DNA of 64,000 nucleotides from Commensalibacter communis (GTDB taxonomy: Bacteria; Pseudomonadota; Alphaproteobacteria; Acetobacterales; Acetobacteraceae): assembly GCF_947179015.1 (NCBI RefSeq), contig NZ_CAMXCM010000001.1:1-64000 (forward strand), written 5' to 3'. Under the pieces are notes generated by a model, which did no database searches, was not told the DNA's origin, and saw only the letters and a program-made list of their open reading frames with translations. The translations under genes and the position numbers were made by a program. Of the stretch, positions 1-9,282 are shown one piece after another (position 1 is the first letter of the stretch; the number at the start of each line of letters is the position of its first letter).

Positions 1-19
1 ACTCAGGCATATACACCCC

Positions 20-96
<77 letters not shown>

Positions 97-1242
97 ATAC
101 TCCAAATATAAATGTTTTAGAGAGACGGGTAGCGATGATTATCAGAAGTATCTCTACTAATAGTTAAAAAACTATAAAACTTATTAAATTTATAGTAATA
201 AGGGCAGAGATATTGGTGACACACTAATCCACACTCTTAAAACTCACATTTTTACCATTAGTAAATTGACTTGCGTCTAGACACAAATATAACTACGACC
301 TATATTTTTCTTGGTTTATCATAAATCAATGATACTAACGTGAAATTTAGTATTATATCTATCAATGTCTTATACGACGTTATATATAAAAAATAAATCG
401 TAAGTTGTGAAGACCATTATTGGACATGTCTTATAGAATGATTTGGTGACTATTTAAATTTAAGAAGGCACTTGTGTTTTGAATATTATCAAAATTCGTA
501 GGTAACATATCAATGTTATTTAGATCAAAATTATAATTAAACAAACTAATTTTACTACCTGAAATTTTATCGAAATTTCCTACGACTGTTTTTAAACTTT
601 TACTACTATATAATAATATGTCTCTTATGATACCAGTTGATATATGATTACTGTTACTTGCTGTAGCTACAAGATTTATGTAATTAGCTATGTAAGAAGT
701 GTATGTCTGGATTTTTTTGTTTTTCAGCCCGGCCTGTAAATTATAACGCTCTCCGACGTGTCACATATTCCTAAATTTGAATAAACTCTGGTTTATTTAG
801 GAGGTTTAGCAAAATTTTATACTTTGTTTGCATCAATTTTGCAAAATGTTGTCTACTTTCCTTAAGTTTTCTTTTATTTTATAGGCACAGTCATATTTAA
901 ATTCAGTTCAATTACTCTTCAATTGTTTTTTACTTTTATTTACTAATTTAGCGGCTTTGAAAATTGAAAAAATAAGTATAGCTGATTTCGTTCCTAGAAA
1001 TTGCTTTATTTTTGGATGATGTTTGATGATGAACTATAGAATGGGTTTATTGTGTATACTTTGACAGCTTATTTGAAACAGTACGTATATTGTAATATAT
1101 CTTGTTTTTATCAATTAAATGAGGATCTTCAGCAGTGTAAATGATAGTAATTTTTATATTGTTAGCAAAAATTCTTTGTCTTGATTTATATCTAAAAAAA
1201 TGTTTTGATTAGCAAATTATTCTGATAAGATTAAGGTATAAA
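97..1242. other. Gene-free AT-rich stretch beside tRNA-fMet
   Basis: I see no supported gene in this stretch of more than 1.1 kb. It is strongly AT-rich with many stops in all frames. The only local structures noted are a short hairpin, AATAAAC/GTTTATT, at 780-797 and a somewhat more GC-rich patch near 727-772. It may be decayed sequence or the edge of a horizontally acquired segment inserted next to the tRNA. The promoter of the downstream FAD-enzyme gene should lie in the last part, but no convincing -35/-10 pair can be picked out. Confidence 0.6.
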
Positions 1243-3042
1243 GTGAAAATTATGCAACAAGATAAAATTACTATATCTATTATTGGTGTAGGACCCAGGG
1301 GAATAAATTTATTCGAAAGAATAATTGCTCATTGTTTTTTTGATAAAAAATTACATGGTAAAGAAATAACAATACAATTATTCAATAATAACTCGAATTA
1401 TGGTATGGGTTGTCATGATATTAATCAATCTGAAAATCTATTAGTTAATACTATATGTAATCAAATTACGACATTTCCAGATGAAAGTGTTTTAAATTAT
1501 AAGTTTTCATTAAAAGGACCTTCTTTTTACGAATGGTTGCAAAATAAATACAAGAATAATAACGAGTTTAAAATTGACCCCTTGGGATATTATTCGAGGA
1601 AAGAGCTTGGTAATTATTTATGTTGGTCTTTTAATTTTCTATATTCGATAGAATTGCAACATGTAAATTTTATTAAAATTGTTGATACAGTTACAGATAT
1701 TCAAAAAGGAGACGATAATAATTGGATATTATCAACAACTGATACACAATATTTATCCGATTTCGTATTCATAACAACAGGTCATGACTGTCACGAATAT
1801 ACATTTTCTAACAAGAAAAAAATGTATGCGTATCCTTTAACTAATATCCAAAATAATGTTGATGCAAACGATATAGTGGCTATACAAGGAATAGGTTTAA
1901 CAACATTTGATGTTATAGCTACGTTAACAGAGGATAGAGGGGGTAAGTATATTAAACAAAGTGATCGATATACTTATCTTCCGTCAGGAAAAGAACCAAA
2001 AATAGTTGCATTTGCCAGATCTGGACTACCATTAAGTGCCAGAGGAAAATCATATAAAGAATTAAGAGAGCAATATAAAGCAGAATTTTTTACACGCGAA
2101 AAAATTCTTGCTTTACAAAAACAAAATAAAAAAGATTTTCAAAAAGATTATTTGCCTTTGATATTACAAGATATGGAATATGTTTACAGTTTTACGTTCT
2201 TAAAAAATAAAGATATTATTAAGGCCTATAACTTCTTAAACGATTACATGATGTATGAAACAGAAAGAGAAGTTATTATCGACAAATATATTCCCAATAA
2301 AGAAGATCAGTTTTCTTGGGAAAAGATTAGTAATCCTCTTTTAAATCGATCATTTGAAACTCAGGAAGATTTTGATAAATGGCTTTTAAATTATCTGAAT
2401 GAAGATGTTGACAATGCTATGCAAGGAAATACCCAAAATCCTATTAAAGCATGTACAGACATTTTAAGGGATATAAGAGACTTAATTAGACTATGTGTTA
2501 ATCATGGCAATTTAACAGAAGAGAGTGCGATTTGGTTTAATAATATATTTGTTCCGATTATGAATAGAATATGTGTTGGTCCACCCGTGGAGCGTATTCA
2601 ACAGATGCTCGCCTTGGTAGAAGCGGGGATATTAACAATAAATTTAGGTCCCAATGTGCAAGTAGAAGAAAAAAAAGATGGTTTTTATTTGCATACAACG
2701 TTTAATACGACAATTAAAAGCGATTTTTATGTAGTTGCAAAAGTATATACGCCTCTTTTGGATCATAGTGAAAATTCTCTAGTAAAAAATATTCTGAATA
2801 ATAATATTAGTTGTCAATTTAAAATTAATAATTACCAGTATGGTCAGTTTAATGTAGATGATAATTTTAATTTAGTTGATGATAAAGGTAATGTAATAAA
2901 GTCGATTTATGCGTTGGGTGTTCCTACTGAGGGGGCAAAATTCTATACTTACATATTGCCAAGACCTTTTGTGAACTCTACAGCATTATACGATGCTGAG
3001 GTTTGTGTTAATCATATGTTTTCGCACATTACAAAAAACTAA
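1243..3042 (+). CDS. FAD/NAD(P)-binding protein, CreE/FzmM-like N-monooxygenase candidate
   Basis: A 599-residue flavoprotein. It opens with a dinucleotide-binding motif, GVGPRGINLFER (about residues 16-27), typical of the COG4529/PF13454 FAD/NAD(P)-binding family. A second region around residue 400-460 carries the family pattern of RDLIRLCVNHGNL, then a GPP-ER-QQM-LVEAG stretch. From memory, the same architecture and length are found in CreE/FzmM-type enzymes that oxidise the amino group of aspartate to nitrosuccinate; substrate here is unproven. The start is GTG with AAGG eight bases upstream; ATG at 1252 is an alternative. A membrane protein gene follows after 9 bases, suggesting one transcript, and a nitronate monooxygenase gene converges on the pair. 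Codon use is visibly more AT-rich than in the core genes of the window, a sign of transfer. Confidence 0.7.
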   Translation: MKIMQQDKITISIIGVGPRGINLFERIIAHCFFDKKLHGKEITIQLFNNNSNYGMGCHDINQSENLLVNTICNQITTFPDESVLNYKFSLKGPSFYEWLQNKYKNNNEFKIDPLGYYSRKELGNYLCWSFNFLYSIELQHVNFIKIVDTVTDIQKGDDNNWILSTTDTQYLSDFVFITTGHDCHEYTFSNKKKMYAYPLTNIQNNVDANDIVAIQGIGLTTFDVIATLTEDRGGKYIKQSDRYTYLPSGKEPKIVAFARSGLPLSARGKSYKELREQYKAEFFTREKILALQKQNKKDFQKDYLPLILQDMEYVYSFTFLKNKDIIKAYNFLNDYMMYETEREVIIDKYIPNKEDQFSWEKISNPLLNRSFETQEDFDKWLLNYLNEDVDNAMQGNTQNPIKACTDILRDIRDLIRLCVNHGNLTEESAIWFNNIFVPIMNRICVGPPVERIQQMLALVEAGILTINLGPNVQVEEKKDGFYLHTTFNTTIKSDFYVVAKVYTPLLDHSENSLVKNILNNNISCQFKINNYQYGQFNVDDNFNLVDDKGNVIKSIYALGVPTEGAKFYTYILPRPFVNSTALYDAEVCVNHMFSHITKN

Positions 3043-3051
3043 GACGTTTTT

Positions 3052-4347
3052 ATGAGAATAAACTCTGTTTTATATTTTAATGCCTTAATATCTATCTTAT
3101 TAATTACAATAAATACATCTTTGAAATTAGATAATATAGATATTAGGATATTTGAAATTATTATACTTTCCATAATCATTTTGCCTGATTTTATTAGAAA
3201 GATTAAGAAAAAATTATTATGGATTATGATTTCCCAGTTATTAATTAGTATTGTTATAAGTTATTATTATAATATCAATATAGAGAAAAATATTATATAT
3301 TCATTGCATTTCGTAGATATTGTTATATTTCTTTTATTTATGAATCTATATTCTGTAATATTTAAAGAAACGAATATAAAAAAAAGTTTTTTACAATTAT
3401 TATACAGAGTGAATATACGTTTGAGAAAGGCAACTTTGCTAACTATTGCAATTATTAGTGGTTTTGGCTTAAGTCTTGGTACTTCACTCGTTTTATCACA
3501 AATTTTTGAAAAAAAAGATTACTTTATTACAGCATTGCTATCAAGAGCGATTATATTGTCTATGATGTTATTTCCTGTGACGGCGACAACTGCGACTTTG
3601 ATTGTGATTTATTCTGATTTATCTATTTTTTCTATTATTATTACAATACTTCCTATCTTTTTAATGGGTTTTTTGGCTAATTTTTATTTAAATAAAAACA
3701 CGATTTCTTTACCTAAAAATATCGACACTATCAGAGAGAAAAAGGTGAATCTTTTACCTTTTGCTATTAGTTTTATAACAGTCATTACTTTAATATATTT
3801 TAGTATTCCTATATTGCTGGCATTATGTTGGGGTGCAATCATAGGTTTTTTATCTTTAGAACGTGGTAAAAGAAATATTAAAAAGTTAGGAGTGCATTTA
3901 ACAAAATCTATGGGATTGCTAAAATCGGAGATGTCCTTATTTTTAATCACGGGATTATTAGTAGGGAATATTAGTAATCTGCAATTGCAAATGCATTATA
4001 ATATCCCTGAAAATTTGCAAATTTATATTGTACCTCCGTTATTGGTGGCGATTTTCATATGCACAGCTTTACTAAGCTTGCATCCCATGGTTGTATTTGG
4101 TTTTATTTACCCTCTGAGTATTTCATTTATTAACGCTATTCCTCATAATTTATTATATTGTATATGGACAGTTTGTTTTGCAGCATCTTTATTAATGTCA
4201 CCTGTCTCGATTATATCAATTACATCATCAATGTGTTCTGGCTTATCGGTAATAAATTGCAGTTATAAAATGCATTGGAGATTTGTTGCCATTCTCTCTA
4301 TTTCCATGATTATATATATTTATTTATATTCATATTTTTTTCTGTAA
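3052..4347 (+). CDS. Polytopic membrane protein, probable transporter
   Basis: 431 residues with about 12 hydrophobic helices spread over the whole length and few charged loops. A conserved-looking segment near residue 345 (ALLSLHPMVVFGF) and another near 385 (LLMSPVSIISIT) resemble the polar breaks of ion-transporter-superfamily carriers, but I cannot place it in a named family. It starts 9 bases after the FAD-enzyme gene and is equally AT-rich, so the two are probably co-transcribed and co-inherited. The simplest inference is import of the substrate or export of the product of that enzyme. Its stop lies 3 bases from the stop of the convergent nitronate monooxygenase gene. Transport direction and substrate are unknown. 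Confidence 0.6.
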   Translation: MRINSVLYFNALISILLITINTSLKLDNIDIRIFEIIILSIIILPDFIRKIKKKLLWIMISQLLISIVISYYYNINIEKNIIYSLHFVDIVIFLLFMNLYSVIFKETNIKKSFLQLLYRVNIRLRKATLLTIAIISGFGLSLGTSLVLSQIFEKKDYFITALLSRAIILSMMLFPVTATTATLIVIYSDLSIFSIIITILPIFLMGFLANFYLNKNTISLPKNIDTIREKKVNLLPFAISFITVITLIYFSIPILLALCWGAIIGFLSLERGKRNIKKLGVHLTKSMGLLKSEMSLFLITGLLVGNISNLQLQMHYNIPENLQIYIVPPLLVAIFICTALLSLHPMVVFGFIYPLSISFINAIPHNLLYCIWTVCFAASLLMSPVSIISITSSMCSGLSVINCSYKMHWRFVAILSISMIIYIYLYSYFFL

Positions 4348-4350
4348 TCA

Positions 4351-5388
4351 TTACTTACACATGATACCATGAGAAAGTTTTTGGACTAAATCTTTTGCTT
4401 CTATTCTTTCTATTTCGGAAACATTCATACCAGCCCAATAAGGTTCATATTTGTTATCTTTTGTTAATTTATACAATTCTTTAGCAAAATAATAGGCATG
4501 AGGATATGGTGGAGGTGAGGGGCAATTTGGATGATCGATATAGCGATGCCAATCGTTAATTAATCCTCTTGCGGGACGCCCTGAAATACTTGATGTAATT
4601 TGAGTTTCTCTATGGCGAAATAATGCGTCTACATAATTTTTGCTTGCATTAGAGGTACTACATTGTACAAAAGCAGTCCCTAATTGCACAGCATCAGCGC
4701 CAGCTTTAAAACATTGCTGAACATGTTGAGAATTCATTATTCCGCCTGCTGCAATAGTCGGAATAGTAATTTCTTTTTTGATTAAATGGATTAAATCAAT
4801 TGTTTTAATGGAAGAATCAGTGTGGGTATTAAATGTTCCACGATGTCCCCCAGCTTCTATCCCTTGAGCAATAATGATATCAATTCCTGAAGCTGCTATA
4901 TATAGTGCTTCACTGACATTTGTAGCTGAGGCCATCGTAACGATGTTGGCCTGTTTTAGCTTGTCTATTTGATATGCATGGGGAATTCCAAAATGAAAAC
5001 TAACAATAGGGACTTGTTCTTTTATTACTAAGTTTAAATAATCATCCCCATCTTTGAAACTCTTATAAAGACAAGGAAATGGAGAATTGATCTGTTTTAT
5101 CAGCTCTAGATTTTGAAACTGATGGCAACAATATTTCATCCAATTTTTTTCTAAGTCATCATTTGAATCTATAGATTCATGGCAGAAAAAATTTACTTGA
5201 AACGGTAGGTTAGTTTGTTTTTTTAAGCTTTGAATCTGCTCCCTCGCTTTATTGATAGATGAGGATCCTAAACCCAAAGAACCAAGGCCTCCAGCATTTG
5301 AAACCTCTGCAGCTAGTTCTGGTGTTGATACACCTGCCATAGGAGCAAGTAATATTGGATATTTAATTTTGAGTAAATTTTGTAACAC
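4351..5388 (-). CDS. Nitronate monooxygenase family protein
   Basis: An FMN-dependent TIM-barrel enzyme of the nitronate monooxygenase (formerly 2-nitropropane dioxygenase) family, which oxidises alkyl nitronates such as propionate-3-nitronate. Visible family motifs are APMAGVSTPELAAEVSNAGG at the N-terminus, the GGHRG phosphate-site segment near residue 185, AAGGI near 216, GADAVQLGTAF near 232, and SGRPARGLIND near 270. These are hallmarks of class I enzymes. The start is best placed at GTG 5388, with AAAGGA about eight bases upstream; a TTG at 5394 lies too close to that site. It is convergent with the FAD-enzyme/transporter pair, and a nitro-forming enzyme beside a nitronate-oxidising one would make biochemical sense. 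Family call is firm, substrate is inferred. Confidence 0.88.
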   Translation of the reverse strand: MLQNLLKIKYPILLAPMAGVSTPELAAEVSNAGGLGSLGLGSSSINKAREQIQSLKKQTNLPFQVNFFCHESIDSNDDLEKNWMKYCCHQFQNLELIKQINSPFPCLYKSFKDGDDYLNLVIKEQVPIVSFHFGIPHAYQIDKLKQANIVTMASATNVSEALYIAASGIDIIIAQGIEAGGHRGTFNTHTDSSIKTIDLIHLIKKEITIPTIAAGGIMNSQHVQQCFKAGADAVQLGTAFVQCSTSNASKNYVDALFRHRETQITSSISGRPARGLINDWHRYIDHPNCPSPPPYPHAYYFAKELYKLTKDNKYEPYWAGMNVSEIERIEAKDLVQKLSHGIMCK

Positions 5389-5705
5389 TTTCAAATTCCT
5401 TTATTTCTGAGCATATAGGATGTGCCGAATGTTATAAAGTACGATGTTATTAGCAGTAAGAGTATCATCACTTACATTACTTATGTTTGTATTGTCGCCG
5501 ATCCAAGTTAAAAAGAGAATGATAAAATCCATTCTTTATTGTTTTAATATAAATTATATCAAAAAATTATCTTTAGCGCTATTTATCAGTAATATATGTT
5601 GTGAATGTGTTTCGATTGCCATTTACAATATGTTATTAGAATATTCATTGATGGAAAGTTGTGTGTAATGGTTCGTTATTTTAATAATTCTTATATTTTG
5701 CACTC

Positions 5706-5730
5706 ACACAATAAACCCATAAAATTGTGT
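5706..5730. repeat. Inverted repeat ACACAAT...ATTGTGT (copy 1)
   Basis: Seven-base arms ACACAAT and ATTGTGT are separated by 11 bases. The same arms recur 300 bases downstream at 6006-6024. It could be an operator half-site pair or one end of a small mobile element; nothing in the window identifies the binding protein. Confidence 0.5.
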
Positions 5731-6005
5731 CATGCAGCCAAACAATAACATATGTAAAAAAAATCTGACTAATCGTTTTAATAAAGATATAATCTGCTTT
5801 TTTAGCTTAGACAATTATCTCTGCAATGATAGACTCTTTCAGACAATCTGAGAATATCACTAAATAAGCCATCAATCATATTTATAGAAATAGGCTAGTT
5901 GAATAATTTGACAATTACATCTGGCATTCTTCGGAAATTCAAGAATTGGAAAAAGTTTAGAACAACTTGTTTTATAAGATTGTGACGCTTGAGAGGTTCT
6001 TCCAC

Positions 6006-6024
6006 ACACAATTCAAAATTGTGT
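6006..6024. repeat. Inverted repeat ACACAATT-CAA-AATTGTGT (copy 2)
   Basis: A perfect 8-base inverted repeat with a 3-base spacer. Its arms include the arms of the repeat at 5706-5730, and both copies share the string AAAATTGTGT on their right side. The duplicated dyad in a gene-poor stretch is unlikely to be random, but its role is unknown. Confidence 0.5.
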
Positions 6025-6337
6025 TAATTTGGATTTCGCTTTTGATAATGTAAAAAAGTTACGTTTTATTCGGATATGTGATTGTTCATCATTTGAAGAA
6101 TTTCCCGATATAATTGCTGTGTTCTATAGTTCAAGAGGATCTGATTTATCTGAGATCATTAATTTAAAGAGATTAATAGAAGCCATTTTTGGTCAATTTA
6201 CCAAATTATATTAAAGTTATCTTAAGAGGAATACGCGCATTCAGCGATAATGATCATTTCTAAATATATTCTTTACGTTTGCATCTCTAACATCTTATTG
6301 ATACCATTAATCATTTATAATATTGAAAATAATATAT

Positions 6338-7006
6338 ATGTTAGAACTTTTTGAAATTATAGGGATAGGGCTTGTCACGCTTTTACCCTTGGCTAACCCT
6401 TTGACTGCGGTAGCGTTATTTCTCAGCTTAACTGAGGATATGAATCAAAAAAACCGTAATCAACAGGCATTGATGGCGGGTGTATATGTTTTTATCATTA
6501 TGATTGTGACATGGTATGCTGGTCAGATCGTTATGAATACTTTTGGCATATCTGTGCCTGGATTACGGATTGCGGGCGGGTTAATTGTTTGTTTTATTGG
6601 GTTTCAAATGTTGTTCCCTGTAAAAAAATTACATGAGGTACCAGAGGTTCATTCTGTGACCGCAGAATTAAAAAAAGAACCAGATACAAATATTGCATTT
6701 GTTCCTTTGGCGATGCCAGGAACAGCGGGGCCAGGAACGATTGCGATGATTATCAGTAATGCCTCAGCGATAAAGCAACCGACAGTGCATATTGCGGAAT
6801 GGATTATTTATGTTGCTCCAGTCGTGGTTTTTTTGATTGTGAGTGTTTTATTATGGGTCTCCTTACGTAGTTCAATGGTTATTATGCGTATTATTGGGAA
6901 TAGTGGAGTACAGGCAATATCACGGTTAATGGGATTTTTGCTGGTCTGCATGGGGGTTCAATTTATTATCAATGGTTCTTTGGACATTGCTACAAGTATA
7001 CATTAA
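6338..7006 (+). CDS. MarC family integral membrane protein
   Basis: A 222-residue, six-helix inner-membrane protein of the MarC/UPF0056 family. Family signs are the early [18 protein letters not shown] segment, [16 protein letters not shown] around residue 80, and [15 protein letters not shown] near residue 130. Function of MarC proteins is poorly known; one relative has been linked to amino-acid export. I chose ATG 6338 over an upstream TTG at 6323 because the family starts directly with the first helix; neither has a strong ribosome site. It stands alone, with an OprB porin gene 91 bases downstream on the same strand. Confidence 0.88.
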   Translation: MLELFEIIGIGLVTLLPLANPLTAVALFLSLTEDMNQKNRNQQALMAGVYVFIIMIVTWYAGQIVMNTFGISVPGLRIAGGLIVCFIGFQMLFPVKKLHEVPEVHSVTAELKKEPDTNIAFVPLAMPGTAGPGTIAMIISNASAIKQPTVHIAEWIIYVAPVVVFLIVSVLLWVSLRSSMVIMRIIGNSGVQAISRLMGFLLVCMGVQFIINGSLDIATSIH

Positions 7007-7097
7007 GTTTTTTTAAAGAAATCACGATCTATTGAGTTGACTAGACGGCTTGCTTTTGATTTTCTGCTTGAATTTATTGATCTAAGGGTTTGCAAAA

Positions 7098-8489
7098 ATG
7101 TTGCGAAAAAGCAATTATAAAATATCTACTGCTTTAATGGTAATTACTTTTTTTTCAGCAGCATATACCAATCAAGTAGAAGCTCAACAGGCTTTTCAAT
7201 TAAAAAAAAACAAAAACCTTCAAGTAGAAGACCATAACGATACAAAAGGTGACCCATCTAAAGAGTTATTCTTTAGCGGATTAAACCGCTATTTGGATCA
7301 ATATGGTATTCAGTTGGGATTAAATTGGGTTACTGAAACGGCTGGAGTTGTCAGTGGTGGCAAGCGTAAAGGTGCAGATTTCACCCAACAGATTGCTTTT
7401 TCAGTAGATGTTGATTGGGAAAAGATTATCGGTTGGAAAGGCTTTTCAACTCATGCAGTTATTATGAATCGTTCTGGACGTAATGCCAGTGCAGATTATG
7501 TTGGCGATTCTCAAATCCAAGCCCAAGAAGTTTATGGGGGTGGATATGCCCGTTTGCTGCGCATGTATGATTTTTATGGTGAACAGAAATTATGGCACGA
7601 TAAAATTGATATTAAAATGGGGCGTATGAGTGTGGGTGATGATTATGCCCATAGTGCGATTGCTTGCCAGTTTATGTTATTGACTACTTGTGGCCATCCC
7701 AGAAGCACACAATCACAACAAGGGTTTTCCGATTGGCCAGGTGCTGTTTGGGGAGGTCGTATCTTATATAAATTTACTCCTCAGGCCTATATACAAGTGG
7801 GTGCCTACCAAAGTACTCCTTGGCCTCAAGGTGGCAGAACTGGTTGGGATTGGGGCACATCAGAGGCAACTGGTGCATTTGTTCCTGTAGAATTAGGGTA
7901 CAATCCTAATATCGGTAAGAATCACTTGGTGGGTCATGTTCATGTAGGGGCTGGGATTGATAGCAGTCGTTTTGAAACTTGGTCTTCCCAAGTAACGGGT
8001 TCAGGTAAAAAAGATAATCGTTTTCAATTTTGGATCCAAGCTGACCAAATGGTTTACCGTAACGATCCTATTGAAGACCATGGATTATATGTGATTGCAA
8101 ATTACGGTCATGATGCTGCAACAACCTCTACTTTCAAGGATTTTTACAATATTGGGGTTTTGGATCGTGGTTTTTGGAAATCGCGATCATACGATCAATT
8201 TGGGTTGATGTTAACTTACTATACCGTTCCACGCGGCTTAAGTAGAGCACAGCAATATCAAATCAATAATGGTATGGTGACGGGTGCTAATGGAATTTTT
8301 AATGGTTTATTAAATGGCGCACCTGGGGTTCAAACAAATAGTTTGCTGTTTGAAGCGAATTATGGAGTTGCAGCATATCGCGGTGTCATGTTAATGCCAA
8401 TTTTTGAGTATTTTCATAATGTTGCTGCGACAAAAAGCACGTATAAAGATGCTGTAGTGTTTGGTTTAAAAACAAACGTTACTTTTTAA
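7098..8489 (+). CDS. OprB-type carbohydrate-selective porin
   Basis: A 463-residue outer-membrane protein with an N-terminal signal peptide that probably ends after VEA at about residue 29. The mature part has the alternating hydrophobic pattern of a beta-barrel and ends in aromatic F (NVTF), the usual outer-membrane assembly signal. Segments such as GLNWVTETAGVVSGG, FKDFYNIGVLDRGFW and FGLMLTYYTVPRGLS match OprB family porins, which let glucose and other sugars cross the outer membrane. Acetic acid bacteria carry several of these, in keeping with periplasmic sugar oxidation. The start follows AAGGGTTTGCAAAA, a good ribosome site. Confidence 0.9.
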   Translation: MLRKSNYKISTALMVITFFSAAYTNQVEAQQAFQLKKNKNLQVEDHNDTKGDPSKELFFSGLNRYLDQYGIQLGLNWVTETAGVVSGGKRKGADFTQQIAFSVDVDWEKIIGWKGFSTHAVIMNRSGRNASADYVGDSQIQAQEVYGGGYARLLRMYDFYGEQKLWHDKIDIKMGRMSVGDDYAHSAIACQFMLLTTCGHPRSTQSQQGFSDWPGAVWGGRILYKFTPQAYIQVGAYQSTPWPQGGRTGWDWGTSEATGAFVPVELGYNPNIGKNHLVGHVHVGAGIDSSRFETWSSQVTGSGKKDNRFQFWIQADQMVYRNDPIEDHGLYVIANYGHDAATTSTFKDFYNIGVLDRGFWKSRSYDQFGLMLTYYTVPRGLSRAQQYQINNGMVTGANGIFNGLLNGAPGVQTNSLLFEANYGVAAYRGVMLMPIFEYFHNVAATKSTYKDAVVFGLKTNVTF

Positions 8490-8588
8490 AGAAACTATTG
8501 TATAAATAACTGCTATTCATTCGTTGAATTGATATCGTATTGAAAATTTGACACGATTATATAAAATGTAACAGCGGTATTTAACAAA

Positions 8589-8846
8589 GTGATAAAAAAA
8601 ATAATTTTATCAGGATTTACACTTTTATTACTAGGTGGGTGTAATCCTGAGATGGGTCGTTTGCCTCTTGAAAGCGATGTAGGTTGTTTACGTAAAGAAC
8701 TATCTTCGGATATGCATTTATCTTTTCAAACAGCCACTAATTTTTGTCAGAAAAGCGATCATGGGGTTCCATTGCCTTTAAACCTTAAAGGTGCATTAGA
8801 CCTGCAAGTACAAGCAGAGCAAGCAAACATTGCATATATAAATTAA
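8589..8846 (+). CDS. Small putative lipoprotein
   Basis: 85 residues starting at GTG. The first 18 residues form a lipoprotein signal, with a hydrophobic run and LLGG-C18 as lipobox, so the mature protein would be a lipid-anchored peptide of about 67 residues. Two further cysteines at about residues 33 and 53 could form a disulfide. I do not recognise the family. It sits 99 bases after the porin gene and may share its transcript. Confidence 0.6.
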   Translation: MIKKIILSGFTLLLLGGCNPEMGRLPLESDVGCLRKELSSDMHLSFQTATNFCQKSDHGVPLPLNLKGALDLQVQAEQANIAYIN

Positions 8847-9027
8847 GAATAATTATATTTCGAATTGTTAAGAGATATCAGTTTTTTTAAAATTGATATT
8901 GTTCTTTACAGCTCACAGAACGTCTAAAGCGTTACTGGCAATCAATAAAAAAACTTGGAAAGTGCGATGATATATGTATTATTTAGTTGTAGTTAACAAA
9001 AGCACTTAATTTTTATATAAAATAAAG

Positions 9028-9102
<75 letters not shown>

Positions 9103-9282
9103 TTATATGTTTTGCTTTTTATATAGGAGCTGAGCATAGACTGCAAGAGTGATAAAGAATTTTTCTATAAGTTTATTTTAAATTTATAGATTTATCACAG
9201 TATCTATGTTTGCTTATACAGAAAAAACGTAGAAAAGATACGTAAGGTAAATTGACGCTGAAACAAATGGTCAGGTTTACAT

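Larger units (their letters stand above)
5389..6337. other. Gene-poor AT-rich stretch
   Basis: About 950 bases with no gene I can support. A 74-codon frame at 5444-5668 and a TTG-started 61-codon frame at 6029-6214 exist, but neither has a ribosome site or recognisable family, so I treat both as chance or remnants. The stretch holds two related inverted repeats described separately (5706-5730 and 6006-6024). It separates the accessory cassette from ordinary chromosomal genes and may include the right edge of an acquired segment. Confidence 0.55.

Noticed and set aside
5444-5668. 74-codon plus-strand frame beside the nitronate monooxygenase gene
   Set aside because: No ribosome site, hydrophobic/cysteine-rich low-information sequence typical of chance frames in AT-rich DNA, no family resemblance.
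6029-6214. 61-codon TTG-started frame before marC
   Set aside because: No ribosome site and no recognisable family; could be a remnant, but not enough to call a gene.
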